DNA of 64,000 bases from Patagioenas fasciata. Taxonomy: Eukaryota > Chordata > Aves > Columbiformes > Columbidae. The notes beneath the pieces are model-generated. The model saw only the letters and a program-made list of their open reading frames with translations, was not told the origin of the DNA and did not search any database. The position numbers and the translations under genes are program-made. This document shows positions 35,954 to 50,000 of the stretch, one piece after another; position 1 is the first letter of the stretch; each line of letters begins with the position of its first letter. The stretch covers positions 72,158,898 to 72,222,897 of the forward strand of contig NC_092521.1 in assembly GCF_037038585.1 (NCBI RefSeq). The letters run 5' to 3'.

Positions 35954-38900
35954 ACTTCTCTGTGAATTGTAGAGAAGCCAGAAAATCTTTTAGAGTCCTT
36001 ATTATGTTGCCTTGTTCCAAGACCAAAAGAGTATGGAAGTAGTTATGATACTGACTGTAAATTTCATAGGCATGGCAGAACTTGAATATGTTAGTGTGAA
36101 GAGTGTTGCTAGGGAAGTTTGGTCTCTGCAACAGTACCCAGTTGTTACCCTTAAGTCTTTACAAAAATTAAAATGATTGAATATTTTTCTGTTGAGAGAT
36201 GTAAGAGTAATGTTGAGATTTCTCATATTACATGACTGATTTTAGATTTAATAACATTTCCAATGGCATAGCCAACAGGGAAGTAAAAAATGGCTTTGCG
36301 TATAAACTGAAAAATTGTTTCTTGCTTCAGTGCTAAGTGTGTCTGTAATTTTATCAAATTGAAATACTTCTGCAGCTACAGTAAGATTGTGTAATGAAGC
36401 ACAACTGATGATGCTATAGTCTTCCTAATATTAACATTATTACTCAAACACAAATTCATGTGCATCTTTTGGGGTATGTAGTAATGAAACTAGTTTATTT
36501 TGTCTTCTGAGTGCTGTGTCTTTTCATTGAACATTTGGTGTTATATCATATTTTCAGATAACAGAGAGAAAAGTACCTGCTTTGGAGTAATAGATTTTAA
36601 GGTCAGAAACAAGCTATAAATGAGTAGGTCCTGCATTCAAGCATGGAGGCTCAAAGAGACAGATTATTTCATCCTTACAGATCCAATCTAATAGAGAATA
36701 GAATAACTTCCTATCAGTTTCCATGCTAGTTGCCTATGCATCCACTTTTTCTAGTTTTCTTACTTGTGTGTATGTGTGTCCTTTTACCCAGACGGAGTTG
36801 TGTAGCTGAATAATTCTCACCTGTGTGGTTGGTCTCTCATCTTTCTTGCTCTCTTACCTATTAGCTGTACTCATACCTGTGGCTGGAAGGGAGGCTTCTA
36901 CAATGTATGTTCATCAGTATTTGCAAACATAATACAATACAAATCTAGCTATCTAAACAGTCAAATGTCTAAAAACTCCCATCCTAATACTAAGACCAGA
37001 GAAATGTGTGCATTCACAGCAGTTTTCACATGGTGTTTGGAAGACTTGGATAACCAGTAAATGCCATGCATGTTTTAGTGTCAAACATGGAAATAGATGG
37101 CTGGCTCTCAGAACAGAGCCATGAAACCTGTGTGAGGGCACTGGTTCTCTGTTGTGGAGGAGGTAGTACTGGTGGGGAAGAGTTCAGTGATTTGAGGCAG
37201 AAGGATGAACTGGATTCTGACAATCAGAGTCTATGTGTGGGTGTGAAGTGCCTAGAACAAGCCACCTGTGAAACAACATGGGTGAACCTCAGACACCTTG
37301 GGGTCAGGACTTAATACAACCTCTCAAAATGAAGCAGTGCCTGAAATGAAATAAGATCTGCTTTTTTCTTGACATTACTTTTCAATTGACATTACTTGAA
37401 GGTTTAAGGTTTGTGGGGTTGTTTGTTTGTTTGTTTTCTAAGGTCGGAAATAATAAAAATAAGTGTTGAAGTAATATAAATATTTACCTTTCTTCCTACT
37501 TATTGCTGCACTTCTCTTCTTGTACTTCTACTTTCACATTCCAGCTCCCTCACCTGAAACCTCATCAACAGGATGACAACAAATTTTACTGCTGAACTAT
37601 TGACTATAACACTGAAAAAGTCAATTTTCCCCATCTGTTCTTTGCTGATGTCTGGGGCAATGTAGGCAAAACATAAAGGGAGAATGAATTATGGATGAAG
37701 ATCTTATAATAGAAAAGGCAACTGTCTGAAGAACCTTCATAGAAGAATGCATAAGGTGAGTTTTTCCTTCTAATCAACTTTGTAAGTCTAGAAATGCTTT
37801 TCACAGCCGATGTTAAGAACTGTGTGTCTGGTCTTTGTATGTGTATCTAAGACTTCACTAAACATAGGCATGAGCAGATACAGAAAGATGATCATGGAGC
37901 AGAATAACCCAATAGGGGCACTAGAATGAAACTGGACTGAATGTTTTTCACTGGTACTATTTGGAATTGCCAGAAGATGAGAAGTGAGAAAATATGCAGC
38001 TAATACCAACAGTAGAAGGGCAGTCAGAATTTCTGGAGTACCTAGTCTTCGATGATTATACTCATTATAAAATATTCCCATAAAGATAGAAATCCTAACA
38101 CGACAAATGAGGAAATAGAGAATAAAATCAACTGGGAGTAGTGTCGGAGGGGGAGGAGATAGGGAGAAAAGGAAAAACCATTATGCTTCAGTATTTTTTT
38201 GTGTCTTATTGTCCTTTGCAGACTTCAAGAAATAATGTTGTAATGATTAGGGAAGGTGTCCACAGTATTTACTAAATGCAACAGTATTGAGAAATCAAAG
38301 TATTTGGTGTGAGATCAAAATGTAGATTAAAATTGACAATGTAAAGTCAGTACTAATGTAGAGTTGTAAGATGAAGACTTACCAGTATAGCAGACGAGAA
38401 ACTAGATAATAAGAACAGATAGGAAGAATAATTTACCAATGGAAAAAGCTTGAGGAACAGCCAAACAACAATTACTCTCTACTGCAGCTGAAAGTAATGG
38501 AGGTAGTTGGGGGCATAGATCCCCAAGTGTATATTGAATTTCAATAACTGAATTACCAACACTTAATGTCATCTATAGCAGTCAACTGGGAATCAGTGGA
38601 TATAAAAAGGCCATTTGAGAGAATTTCTTGAATAAATTAATATCAATTAGATTGATTAATCCAATGATGAATTAAAAAAAAAATAAAAAGAACTTGATAG
38701 ATAAAAGAAAAGGTAAATTGGAGACAAAATTGCAGCAAGTGACAAGCACCTTTTTCTCCTGTGTAGGCTTTAAAAGAGTGAAGATGACAGGCTAAGTGGG
38801 AAATCTTCACCTTTATTACGATGTCTCTAAGGTAACTAGAAATCTAAGAGTAAATTTGGTCGTTAGCTGTAGATATGTTATTGAGAAATTTCATGTTTTG

Positions 38901-39572
38901 TGATTTTTTTTTTAAAGGGTATATTGTAAGTCATATAATACAGGGCTACTATTTCAGAATTGTGACAAAAATAAAGTTCTTACTGCCAGCTTTCATATCC
39001 AACAGGTCTGATTTATGAAGCATAAGGACATGAAATGTCTGCAGTAGTATTGTGTTGCTTGGTAAAGGAATTAAATATTCTGAATGTCTGGCTGATTGGC
39101 TTAATTCCTGAAATAGCACAACACTATTCTTATTTTGCTATCAGTGAAAGGAAAGAATAAAAATCAGTTTGTGATGAGCAAAAGGCAGGAAATCCATGGA
39201 AAAGAGTGGAAGCAGTTCCTTGATGCAATGACCACTAAAAGCTGTCGCTGCCCATCTTCTTGTCCTTCTGAGCCACTGCACTGCACATAATGTTCAATCA
39301 TCAAATGGAAGATGTTATTTAAATGTAAGGCACAATAAAAGAAAAATCCATGTTGTTTTCAAATATGTTTATGGTCCCAGAAAGTCCAAGGGTACTTGGG
39401 CTTTGCTTTTAACATGACCAGTCTTAAGGATTCCACCAAAGTAAACTTAAACACAAATGAGGTACTTAATTAGTAACTCATGCAACTAAGAAATGTATAC
39501 CTTTAACTAGTTCTAGCTGGGTTTGAATCTTTCTGATGATTAGTGGCCTATTTCAGTCCTCTTGGGGTTTGC

Positions 39573-39610
39573 TTTTTTTTTTTTTTTAATGTTCCTTTTT
39601 TTTTTTTTTT
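39573..39610. repeat. Two T runs of 15 bases
   Basis: Two T homopolymers of about 15 bases each are separated by AATGTTCC. Simple low-complexity sequence. Confidence 0.88.
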
Positions 39611-41792
39611 AACCTTTAATAAACTTTGTGTTCGTAGGTATATAAACAAAACAGAGACCCAGGACACACTTTTTCTCTAGAATAAAATGTAGAAATTTGA
39701 ATGTAGTATTTCAAGGAAAGAAAGTGTATGAGTAAGCTGCACTCACATCTCACCACCAGCAGAGCCACAGAATTACAGAGGTGGGGGAGAGAAGATCCAT
39801 AATGGGGAGTAGTTTTGGGGTTCTTCTAGATGAGTTTATAGAGTACCCTCTTACAGCTTTTCAGAGAACTTGCTTCAAAGTCTTCCAGTGTAGGATAGGT
39901 GGTTAAAATTGGTCATTTTCATCCTTTTTCAGCGTAAGTGGGAGGCAAATATGGGTGTCCTAAGGAACATCTGTGACTCTCAGAGTGGGGAGTGGATGAG
40001 CAGATGTAATTTATGTAGGAAAGGCAGAATCTTTTTCAGGTTTATACACTGTGATAGCTCCAGTAATGCAGGTACACCTTCTGGGGATCTGAGTCCAAAG
40101 AAGCAGGTCCAGGCACAGGTGAAATTGATGTAGTGAGCAAAGCAATAAAGATATGAATAATTGAACAGAAGACGTAACAGTCTCTTAGAATAGCTGCAGA
40201 AGAATATTGAACCTGGAGTTTTGGGTTCAAAAACTCTAACAATAATGAAAACATTTTTAACTGAGAGTTTGTGCCAATGTACAATATATGATACAGCTTC
40301 TTTGTATTTACCATTAAGAAGTGCAACTATAATCCCTTTAATCATAAGCAGTAAGCAACAGGATAAACCAATTTATTACTGAATCTTCATCTGATTAACT
40401 CATATCACCCTTGTCCAATGTATTATGCTATATATAGATTCTGCATTCTAAGATCATCACCAGCAGATGAGTCTTCACTATTATTAGCTGTAAGTGGCAA
40501 ATAGATGGTATGTACTAAAATGAAGCAATATATTAATACTTCTGGCTTTTTCTTGAATATTAATATTTTGGCACTCCTTCGAATTTGTGTAGTGCATCTA
40601 CTGAAAGTAACAAATAATGAATCTCTTCTTTTGCAAGTTATCAGTTATATGTACACAGTTTTATAATTTTGTTTTCTTGGCTTATCCACTGGGCAAGATA
40701 TTAGATGTAAACGTCTTGTGTTGTTGGAAATGTAGTTTGTCTTCTAGAAACAGTACCTTCCAGAAATATACCCATTCTTTTCTTTGTTCAGTTTCAGTTC
40801 CACATGTGTGATCTTTTGGTGTGGATAAAGTCATCTTAAATGCATTTAAAAATTACTTCACTTTACAACATTCAGATTTGTTTTTAGCTATGCTAATTCA
40901 AATTACATAGAAAACCCCTAGATTCTTCCATATCAAACTCTACATCATCTGATTTGTTTTGTTTTGTTTTTCTAGTGCCTTCCTCTTCCTTTTGTCATTA
41001 GTAATGATGTTGCCCTAACTCAGAGTGTTTACATCCTGGATATTTAGATTTATCTTTGTCCTTGTCTCCTGCATCACACATTAAAGCATAGTGGCAACTT
41101 GTATACTGCAGAACTGGATTGAGCTTCTCTTCTGTTAAATGTGCAGAGTATACTCACATTAACATCATAACTAGGAGAAGAAGTTTTTATTTCTTGAATT
41201 AATGTCTCCCTGTTGTCCCCGCTAAACTGTATTTTTGTTTTGCATCCTGAAACAGTTCTGGGTTGAATGCATTGGATTACTTTTGAATGAACCTAAATCA
41301 GGAGATATCCTTCAGCTGCTGAAAGGGATTCAGTCCACAGGGCAAAACAAGCAAACAATAGTTTGTTAGTTCAAAAACAATCCTGCAAATGCAGTGGATT
41401 CACTCTTTGTTTTGGATAAATAATTTAATTTTACACATTTTAGTGAAAATGTCAAACCACATTTAAAAGGAATAGTTTAGGTAAATTCACCTGTTCTTTT
41501 ACTGTATGGCGAGTCAAGAAAGAAGGCCAAGAAAACTTGTGCTGTAATATTTTAAATAAATATGGGGGTTTTTTGTTGTATTTTTTTTTCTCAAAGCTAA
41601 GGTGAAATTTCATGGACAAAATGACTATATTTGATAGTTTATTTAAAAAATCGAACTTGACATTATTCATCTCTGATCCTGTAGTCATAGTAAACTTGAG
41701 CAAGCTTTTTAGGAGCTCAGACCTGTTCACTTATGGGTCTAAAATAAGTTTGCTTTCCTACTTTTTAGTTGATTTTTTTTTTTTGAATGAAA

Positions 41793-41846
41793 TTTGTTTG
41801 TTTGTTTGTTTGTTTGTTTGGTTTGGTTTGGTTTGGTTTGGTTTGT
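41793..41846. repeat. (TTTG)n followed by (GGTTT)n
   Basis: About seven TTTG units change without a gap into about five TTTGG units. A transition of period 4 to period 5 in one array points to replication slippage of a G-insertion variant. Confidence 0.92.
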
Positions 41847-43334
41847 GTTCAGCTGAGATCAGAGAGTGATCCTGTCTCTCTTGGCACTGGAAAAGTTTGT
41901 GCTCAGTCTGACCTTGAAGTTCTGGGTTCTTCTAAACCAAATCCAAGAGACATAAAATAAATGTAAGCATAGGAAAACGTGAAATTAGAAAAAAACAGGA
42001 TGTTGGATTGCTTAGGGCTGTAAATTGTACAATTTCCCTTTCTCTTTTCATTGTTGTTGTTTTTTGTTTGTTTCCTTTAAAGAACAGTCGACCCTTCTTG
42101 CCCAAAGAAATAAGTTCTTGTATAAGTTTAAATACCTGTTCCTTGGAGACAGTACAAACTTATTGAAGAATTTGTTGAACAACTTGCTTTCTGAAAATAT
42201 AAAATATCTGACAGATGTTATTTTACAGTTGATTCAATATTATATATTGTATGAGACTTCCATCCCTTCTGGAAAACTGACACAGATAGTATAAGAGTGT
42301 GTTGTACTGCATGCTGTGGAGTTTTCTAGTATAAGTGATGAAATGGAGAAAAGTCTATTTGGAAACCAGTTCAGGAACTTTTTTTAGCATATATGCTTGG
42401 TCAATGAAAGAGTGATTTAGCAAACTAGTATCACATTAACTACAAATCAGATGCTCCAGGTACTTAATCCCATGACCTTATTTGCATAATTATAGGAACT
42501 CCACTGACTAAAGTTACTCATGCTTTCAAATGTAATACCAATCTTAGGCCTTGTTTGAGGTTCATTTTTATAATGTGTTGCTCCAAGATCATCTCTGATG
42601 GTTTCTGTTGACATTCAGTGTGGTGGAGACTGTCCTGGGCTTTTCAGGATGCGCCTTTAATAAATAAGGAAGCAGTAACTCTGTTAATACAGTCATACAA
42701 TAGTTCTCACTAGAATGTGAGAAGGACTCTTCAGCTATTTCTAACAAGAATTGAGACACATTTAGCAGAGAAGATTTTTGGCACAGGATTTCTAAGCTCT
42801 CACTTGACATTGATATAAGGAGATAAGTAACAGCTTCTAACTGGAAAGTAATTTAGCATCTTTCCCCAGAGTAAAAGGGTGTTAACTACCTTCACCAGAA
42901 AGCCTGCAAAAACCACTACTTAATAATAGGAAATTGATTTTTCAGAATGCAAAATCTCTTTAACAAAGACTTTAAGATACTTATTGACAGATCAGGAAGA
43001 AGTTGGCCTGATATACAGAAGACAAACAAAATGCCTAGATCACTTACTTGTTAATGAAATACTTGTTATGAATGAGAATCAAGTTCTTAAAGGCTTCATT
43101 CTGCCTCAGCAAGGTGGATTTTACTGACACATAGACCTCATTCACACCTTCTATGCCTCAGTTTGTAAATGTAGCATCAGATCTGGACTGGTGACAGTGA
43201 TTCATTTGCTCTACCCAACACAAAAAAGCCAGTGGACATCAGTCTGTCCAGAGCACCTCAGTTAGCTTACTTCTGCAAGAATGAGTGAATGAATCTTGAG
43301 AGACTACAGAGATGTCTTGGCCAAGCAAGGCAGC

Positions 43335-44090
43335 TGTGCTGGTTTGACTGAAAATGAGCTAATTTTCCTTCAGGCAGTTAGAAACCTTTTTTTTTTTTTT
43401 TTTTTTTTTTTTCTGTAGCTAGCTCAGTCGTTATTAGGATTTAGTTTGAGAACAAGAAGATAACACCCTGGGACAAAGCTGTCTTAGAACCAAGGACATT
43501 ATGAGTGCTCTACCCATGGGTGTGAGGTGGCTACTAAAGGGGACATAGATAGGGCAGACCATGACTGACATCCAGACTGATCAATAAAAACATTCCATGC
43601 TATAGGTGTCATGCTTCGTGTTGGAATCTTCCATGCTATAGGTGTCATGCTTAAGGAGTGTTGGGATCTTCCTGCTAAGTCCTTTCCTTGTTTGATCAGA
43701 GCCAGGATGGAGACCTGTTCAGGAGAGTTCTGTTCAGGACTTCCTTTATTTGGCCTTTTGCCATCCTGCCATTTTGCAGAGGCCTCTGGGCTTTTTTAGC
43801 CTTTTTTCTCTCTCTGGGGTCAGCTGTTTGGACCAACTGCTGCTTCCTGGGACTAGCTGTTTGGTGCAGATGCAGTTCCTGAAGAATTGCATTGAGTATC
43901 TTTTAAATTCTATGACTATTTAAAATATATATATTTACTAGTAGTGTATTAGTATCTGTTAGTTTATTAAACTGTTTATCTCAATCCAGGTTTCTCCCCT
44001 TTTGATTCTCTCCCCTATTTGGGTGTGCGATGTGGGGCGTGAGTGAGTGGCTATTGTGATTATATTGCTAGCTTGGGTTGAACCATGACA
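43335..44090 (+). mobile_element. Solo LTR, ERVL-like (class III) avian endogenous retrovirus
   Basis: This 756-base element starts TGTGCTGGTTTGACTG and ends GGGTTGAACCATGACA, so it has the TG...CA limits and imperfectly complementary ends (CTGTGCTGGTT versus AACCATGACAG) expected of an LTR. A run of 26 T lies at 43387-43412. AATAAA at 43583-43588 may be its polyadenylation signal. No gag, pol or env sequence flanks it, which fits recombination between two LTRs leaving a solo copy. Flanks GCAGC and GCACT are not an exact 5-base target duplication, so the limits or the duplication have decayed. Orientation is inferred from the AATAAA. The family assignment rests on my memory of avian LTRs that begin with the same TGTGCTGGTTTG. 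Confidence 0.8.
43592..43664 (+). repeat. Internal tandem duplication within the LTR
   Basis: CCATGCTATAGGTGTCATGCTT occurs at 43594-43615 and again at 43630-43651, each followed by a similar GTTGGAATCTT / GTTGGGATCTT segment. The period is about 36 bases. It lies just after AATAAA, so it lengthens the probable R/U5 region. Confidence 0.88.
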
Positions 44091-47000
44091 GCACTTCACA
44101 TAAAATGTTAGGTGGTGGGAATATGCATCTTAATGGTTCATCATTAGTATAATGAACATATGATTTCCTGGCACTGTAGGGGTTGTGTGAAGTATGATAA
44201 AATAGAGCTAGCTGCTGGGTTTAAGCCCAGGAATAGTTGATACCTGTGAATTGTAACTAAATTTTATAGCTAATTTATTTGATCATGATAGTGCTCGTTC
44301 AGTATAACATTGAATGCTATGAGGAGGTCAAGAAGAAGTATCCTGAAAAACGAGTATGACAAAGAAGTAGATACAAATTCATTAAACTTCAAGAATTCTA
44401 CATTTAATTTGCCGTAATATAGAAATTGCATTTAAATTCATTATTTCTAAATATTTCATATGCTTCTAATAACCTAATCCACAAATCCATACTGTGCAGT
44501 GCCACCTCTCTCACCCAGATACATTTAGAGAAATGTGTGCCTGTTTGTTTTATTTTGGTCCTTCCTGTCTTACAGCATATACTATTATCTTCTTTTCCTA
44601 AAATAAGACTGTTTAGGGCTGTTCCATGGACATTGTTGCAAACATATTTATTTTTTAAACTATTGTATATTCATTTGCACTCACATCTTGTCCTCTCTGT
44701 CTGGTTAGCTTCATGTTGTGGTGGTCTCCATAGATTTTGCTAGATGAAGAAGGATTTAGCCTCATTCTGATCTGCTCCAAAGACCACCAAAATCATAGGG
44801 GAAAGTTGCCAGTGAGAAGAATTTGCTTTGGATCAGTCTCTTTGACTGAAGATATTTTTTTTTCATTACAACAGATGTCTTTTCTGAACAGTAAAATATT
44901 CTGATCTCCACTTCTTCCACTGGTTGGTGCCTCAGAACAGAAAATTATCTAAACCATTGAAGATTTTCTTCTGTATTGGTAATGTTTATTACAGAATGTT
45001 TTTTGTTCTTACAAAATGAGAGCCCTTTTTAACATTGTTTAACACACTATGATAGTAAATTAAACCTCTCTATCTTCTAGACCTTTGGTAGTGTTATTTT
45101 CAAACTTCTTGGACTTCTAAGTAGTCCTTGATGGTGGAATCTGAAAGTAAATGTTTATTGGTTGACATCAAATATGTGCCTCTTGGCATTCTCTCTTCTG
45201 CCAAAACCCATGTGAAGCTTGTAGTTTGCAAATTCAGCAGGCAACTTTGTTCTACCCTAATGAGGAAAAATATAGTCGTTAGGGTAGCCATTGTTTTTAA
45301 TGTTTAAACTTATTGTTGAAGGGATTATTGTTGCAAAATTATTATTTCTGACAGAACACACTGCTTACCTGGTTAATTACTTTCTTGCTTTCATTTTTAT
45401 TGATACAAAGTGCTGTAAAAGTTCAAATAAGAGGTTGGTTGCAAATTTTCTATTAATGCTCTTTAGGTCTGCTTATAACACAGACACTTCATTATTTAAA
45501 ATTTTATGTTTGACTTTCTATTTTCAGACTTGTGTTGTAAAATACTTGGTTTTGTACTAAGTGGCTTACCAACACAATGGAAATCAATGGGAATTTTTAG
45601 AAAATTTAGGCAATTTACAGTAAAAAAACCTGTAGCTTGGAAGAACTGATCATTTGTGATTTAATTCCTTTCAGCATGCATTATCCGAGGCTTGATATAA
45701 CTGAAACTTTCTGATCTACTTCATAGCTTCTCAGGTGAAAAATTGTTTCTTACAGCTATTCAACAGTATACATGCATTATATCAGAGGAAAAATACATTA
45801 GATTTATTTAAAAAGTATTGTAACTTAGTGTACTATAACTATAACATGACTATTGTCATTAAATCCAACTTTGCTAGGGTATCGTAGGTACTGTGAATCT
45901 ATTTTTTTTAAGACACGCTTCTACTATAAACATTTGATGTTTGTTTTAATTCCCATTCCAAAATAAGACAAAGGTACAGTTATATCTTGGAAATCTAACT
46001 GGGGAACAAAGGACATATAGAAAATCTTATATCCTCTGGTTTTGTGTTCTTATTAAGAAAACAGAAATTTGACTGTTTCCAGAGTAGTCTTACAGCAGTG
46101 AAGGAAAGCCCTGCATAGCCTCTCAGCAGGCCTGACCAGGTTGATTGTGATTGAGTTCAAATGAAAGTGTATTATCTGGAGTAATTCCCTGGACCTAGTT
46201 TTACTTTATAAATTTTAATGTTTGTTTCCTTTGGAAATGGACTGGTATTACTCTGCAGCTGCAGTTATAGCCTTAAGGCTGTTGTGTGAACAGTTAGATG
46301 TGGAAGAGTTCATAGCATTATGCCAAATTAGCTTAATTTAAGATCTGCTGATCTAAGAATAAAAATGTTGATATAGAGATTCATACTATTATGTAGTCTA
46401 TAAGAACAATTATATCAATTAATTATAAAAGCATTAAACTTTTCTAAGAAAATTCTTAGTTAATGCAAGAACCCATCTCTGATAAAGACATCTCACACAT
46501 TTTTACTTATGAGTATCCATGCTAAAAGCCAGTTTTTCTGGTTATCAATAACTCATAGGTCTACATATTCTTCAGACTAGGGATCTGTTATAACCAAAAA
46601 GAAATCAACTTATCTGTTCCGTTCAATATTTTATTTCAATGTCCTTCAGGTCTGGGGAAATGGGAGTGGAAATTCTTTTCAGAATCTCGTGATAAAACAC
46701 GATAAAATTTCCAAGGTTACTCATTTAGGAAAAAAAAAATAGAATTCTTAAATTGAGTACTTGACCACATTAAAAATGTGTTTCTGTCTGTCTTGCAAAG
46801 AACTTAGGTGATACAGTCAATTTTTTTCTTTATTTGCCGTTCCTATTTTTTTGGCAGTTTTATTATTTTTTCCTATTTAACTATTTCCTGTTTAACTCCT
46901 GTTTAAAGTTAAACTTTTTCTTTAGGCCCTGTATTGTACCACTGCTTAAAATGTTTGACTAGTTGCTACAACCCCATTAACAGTATTTCCTTGTGGTTTC

Positions 47001-50000
47001 TCACCTCTATGTACTCAATTGTCTTGCTAACTGTCTGCTTTTCTAGGTAGAAAGAGGAGTCTTGCTTGAAAACTGACCAGTAAATGCGTCTCTTATTCAG
47101 ACTTATAAGCACTTCTGTGATTCACATTATCAGTGATTAATGTTGCATGTACTAGAGAGAAACAAAACCAGAAATGTTCAAAGTCTGTCTTAAAAATTAC
47201 ACAGTCGTGCAAACAACAATGGCTTGAACACCAGGCAGTGAGCATAGGTAGATGGGGGTGGTCTCTACTTAGGGAATACAGAAGGATGAAATATCTTTCC
47301 AAATCAGTCATGTGTAAGAGGGTATAGATGCTTTATTTAGCCTGAGGCTATGTGCCAGTGCCTCCCTGCAGAAGCCATTGATACGATACAATAATATAAG
47401 GTACGAATCACAGGTGGACCCATTTAGGCATGGTTCTAATTTGTGTCTAAAGTCACCATTTGATACCAAGTAAACTCATGTTTCTGGGCAAGTAACAAGC
47501 CAAGTCCAAGATTTTTATTTTCAGCTGACAAATATTGTGTAGGGGTTTGGGGATTTTTTTGGATGTTCTGTATCCTAAAATAGATGTAAGATTTTTGTAT
47601 AAGCCTTCATGCTTCCTTCCTCCTCTTTTTGTATCAACAAAGCTGTACATGGCTGACTATACTCAGTACTGAGCTCAGCAGTGTAAAATTTGTATTCAGC
47701 CTTTGTCTCTTCAAGCTAAACTGAATTCTGGTCACTAGAATGCAGTGGTTTTGGCTTCCAGACAGCATTTGTTTCCAGGCAGGAATTTGCAGCATTGCAA
47801 TGTAGTTGGTTTACCTTCAGGGTAGAATAAATGTAGGGCAATTTTAGTTCTGTTGTGCTTGTTACTCATTGAATGTGGGGACGCATTTGTTACAGCAAGA
47901 CTCCTTTCATCCTGAATGTTAGCAATCTGTAGTATCTCCCCCTTTCACTAATATTGTATTTTATTGCCAAACTTGATAATAGTGCAAGGGCCATGGGTAT
48001 TTTTGCCTACCAAACATCTAAAATAAGGTAATGTCTTCAGGTCCGTTCTTTGGTTTAAATCATATATTCTTCTTTGGGAAAAGTAAATTTATTCTATAAG
48101 CTGATTAGAATTTGAATTCTACATTTAGCAATAGAGCATATCTGCCTCTACACTCAGTAGCCCCAGGTGTTTGGCATTTCCTAATTAAGATACAGAAAGA
48201 TACAGGAAGGGTTTTCAGTTTATCCAAAAACTTTATGATGTGAAGCATATTTTCATTCAGCCAGGTCTCATTTTTTCTGGACAGAAATAACTCCAGATTT
48301 CAGTAACACTGACTGGTCTGTCCTGGAATTGAAGGATTCAAAAGGAAACTAGGAACACTGAGGTGAATGTGGCTTGCCTACTGAGGAAAAGATACAATTT
48401 CTTTAGTTATCCTCTTAGCTGTGTCACATATGAATTTGTGTTTACAGAATATAGAATTATTCCAGGATGGTTTCTAGCATGTTACTCAGGAAGAGTTAGA
48501 CCTTATATGTAAAGGAGCTCATAAAATGGCATAACTTGGCCATCCGTAGCTCCTGTAGGATTCTCTTTCAGTGTAAGATCAAGGCCAGATGTAGGTGGGA
48601 AGTGGCAGTGATAATTTTGATGATGGGTTCAACATTTGTTTCTCTGCCTCCTTCTAATTATTGGTGGAAAAAGATTGGCTGTATCAGGTTACCTCAGTGG
48701 ATTCACTAAGGAAAAAATCATTGTTAAAAACTGGGATGAGAGTACCTGAGAAAGATGTAGACATTTGTGCATCAATCCTGACAAAGGACACAGACAATAC
48801 CAAAGAACACTATTTTGGGACATCATGCAAACTTTGAATTTAATTGCTTGGTTTGAATCCATGGATATGGTTAGATCGGCAAAAGATATGTTTGATAAAC
48901 ACAAACACAAAATTAAAGGCAATCATTATGCCTGAGAAGGAACAGTAAATTACTTATTCAAATCTTGTATTTAGTGTAGTTATAAGCCCTGAACACCACC
49001 TATCATACTACATTCTGTTTAGGGGGGACTGAATTAATGGAGGTGTCTATTTATATGGTCTGATTCCACCACCCCACCCTTACTTGATATGTGTGCAATC
49101 TCATTAGCTTTCTTTGATGAATACATAAGGTGTCCCAAGTGGCTTGTAAAGTAATTGAAGTTATTCTTCAGCCAGCCTGTTCCTGAACCATTATTCTGAA
49201 CCTGTCAGAGGTTGTAGCTTAAATCTTCAGAGAGCGTCTTCTATGAAACATTAAGTTATATTTGTGTTAGTGTCATGCCACAAATGTTGAAATTGTTTTG
49301 TGATGTATGTAACATTTTTTACTTTATTTCACTTGCCAATATTCATAGGCACAACATCAGTTCTAAAGAACTTGCCCTTCAGTTGCAAAAAAAACCATTT
49401 TCAGATGTCTGGTAGTCCTTCATTCATCTGGTGTGTAAACATTATGACTGTGGTCACATAAGATTTGATTCATAGTCCATAATAATTATAATGTCAATAG
49501 CAATAGGTAAGGTATAGAATTTGATAGTTTAAGGTTGTGACACTCTGGTTTAGAGATTGGAATTACTTGTTTGTTAGATTAATACACATTGGACATGTTC
49601 ACAGGGTATTTTCTGAAGCCTGAATCTCATGAAATCAAAGCAATGTTTTGTCTAGATGATAACCATAGAAGGTTATCAGCCTGTGGCCTAGCATACCAGC
49701 TACAAATAACATAACTGCATTTGGTCTTGGTATTGTTGACTATTACAGGACATTTCCCATTGGTGTCATGGTGAAAGGGTCTGGGTTCTTGGAAATCTTG
49801 GTAGATTCTAATTAAAATAAATGGCATAAAAATATCTTTATTCAATAGACTATATTTTATTTCAATTAACAATATTGTTTGGATTTTCAGCATGTTACTT
49901 AAAAGCGTGTTTATAATACCTCTCATGATATGGCTCTAGTTAATCACATACTAGATGCACTGCTTCTTTCTACAATAAAAATAATTCAGAATAGCCTATT

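Larger units (their letters stand above)
34566..43334. other. AT-rich unique DNA with (CAAA)n and T runs, no gene seen
   Basis: Nearly 9 kb. The largest plus-strand frame (35025-35411, 128 codons) and minus-strand frames near 36002, 37788 and 39980 have no domain I can name. A GC-slightly-richer plus frame at 37066-37314 also gives no match. At 43150 TGCCTCAGTTTGTAAATG resembles a motif found in some old repeats, too short to assign. Simple repeats are listed separately. Confidence 0.5.

Noticed and set aside
35669..36131. Minus-strand frames with Phe/Cys/Leu-rich membrane-like stretches
   Set aside because: They are produced by (CAAA)n arrays read in antisense.
37066..37314. 82-codon frame with Cys and acidic residues as a possible exon
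   Set aside because: No acceptor or donor of quality at suitable positions and no family recognised.
43150..43180. Possible MIR-type repeat core (TGCCTCAGTTTGTAAATG)
   Set aside because: Too short and without neighbouring diagnostic sequence.
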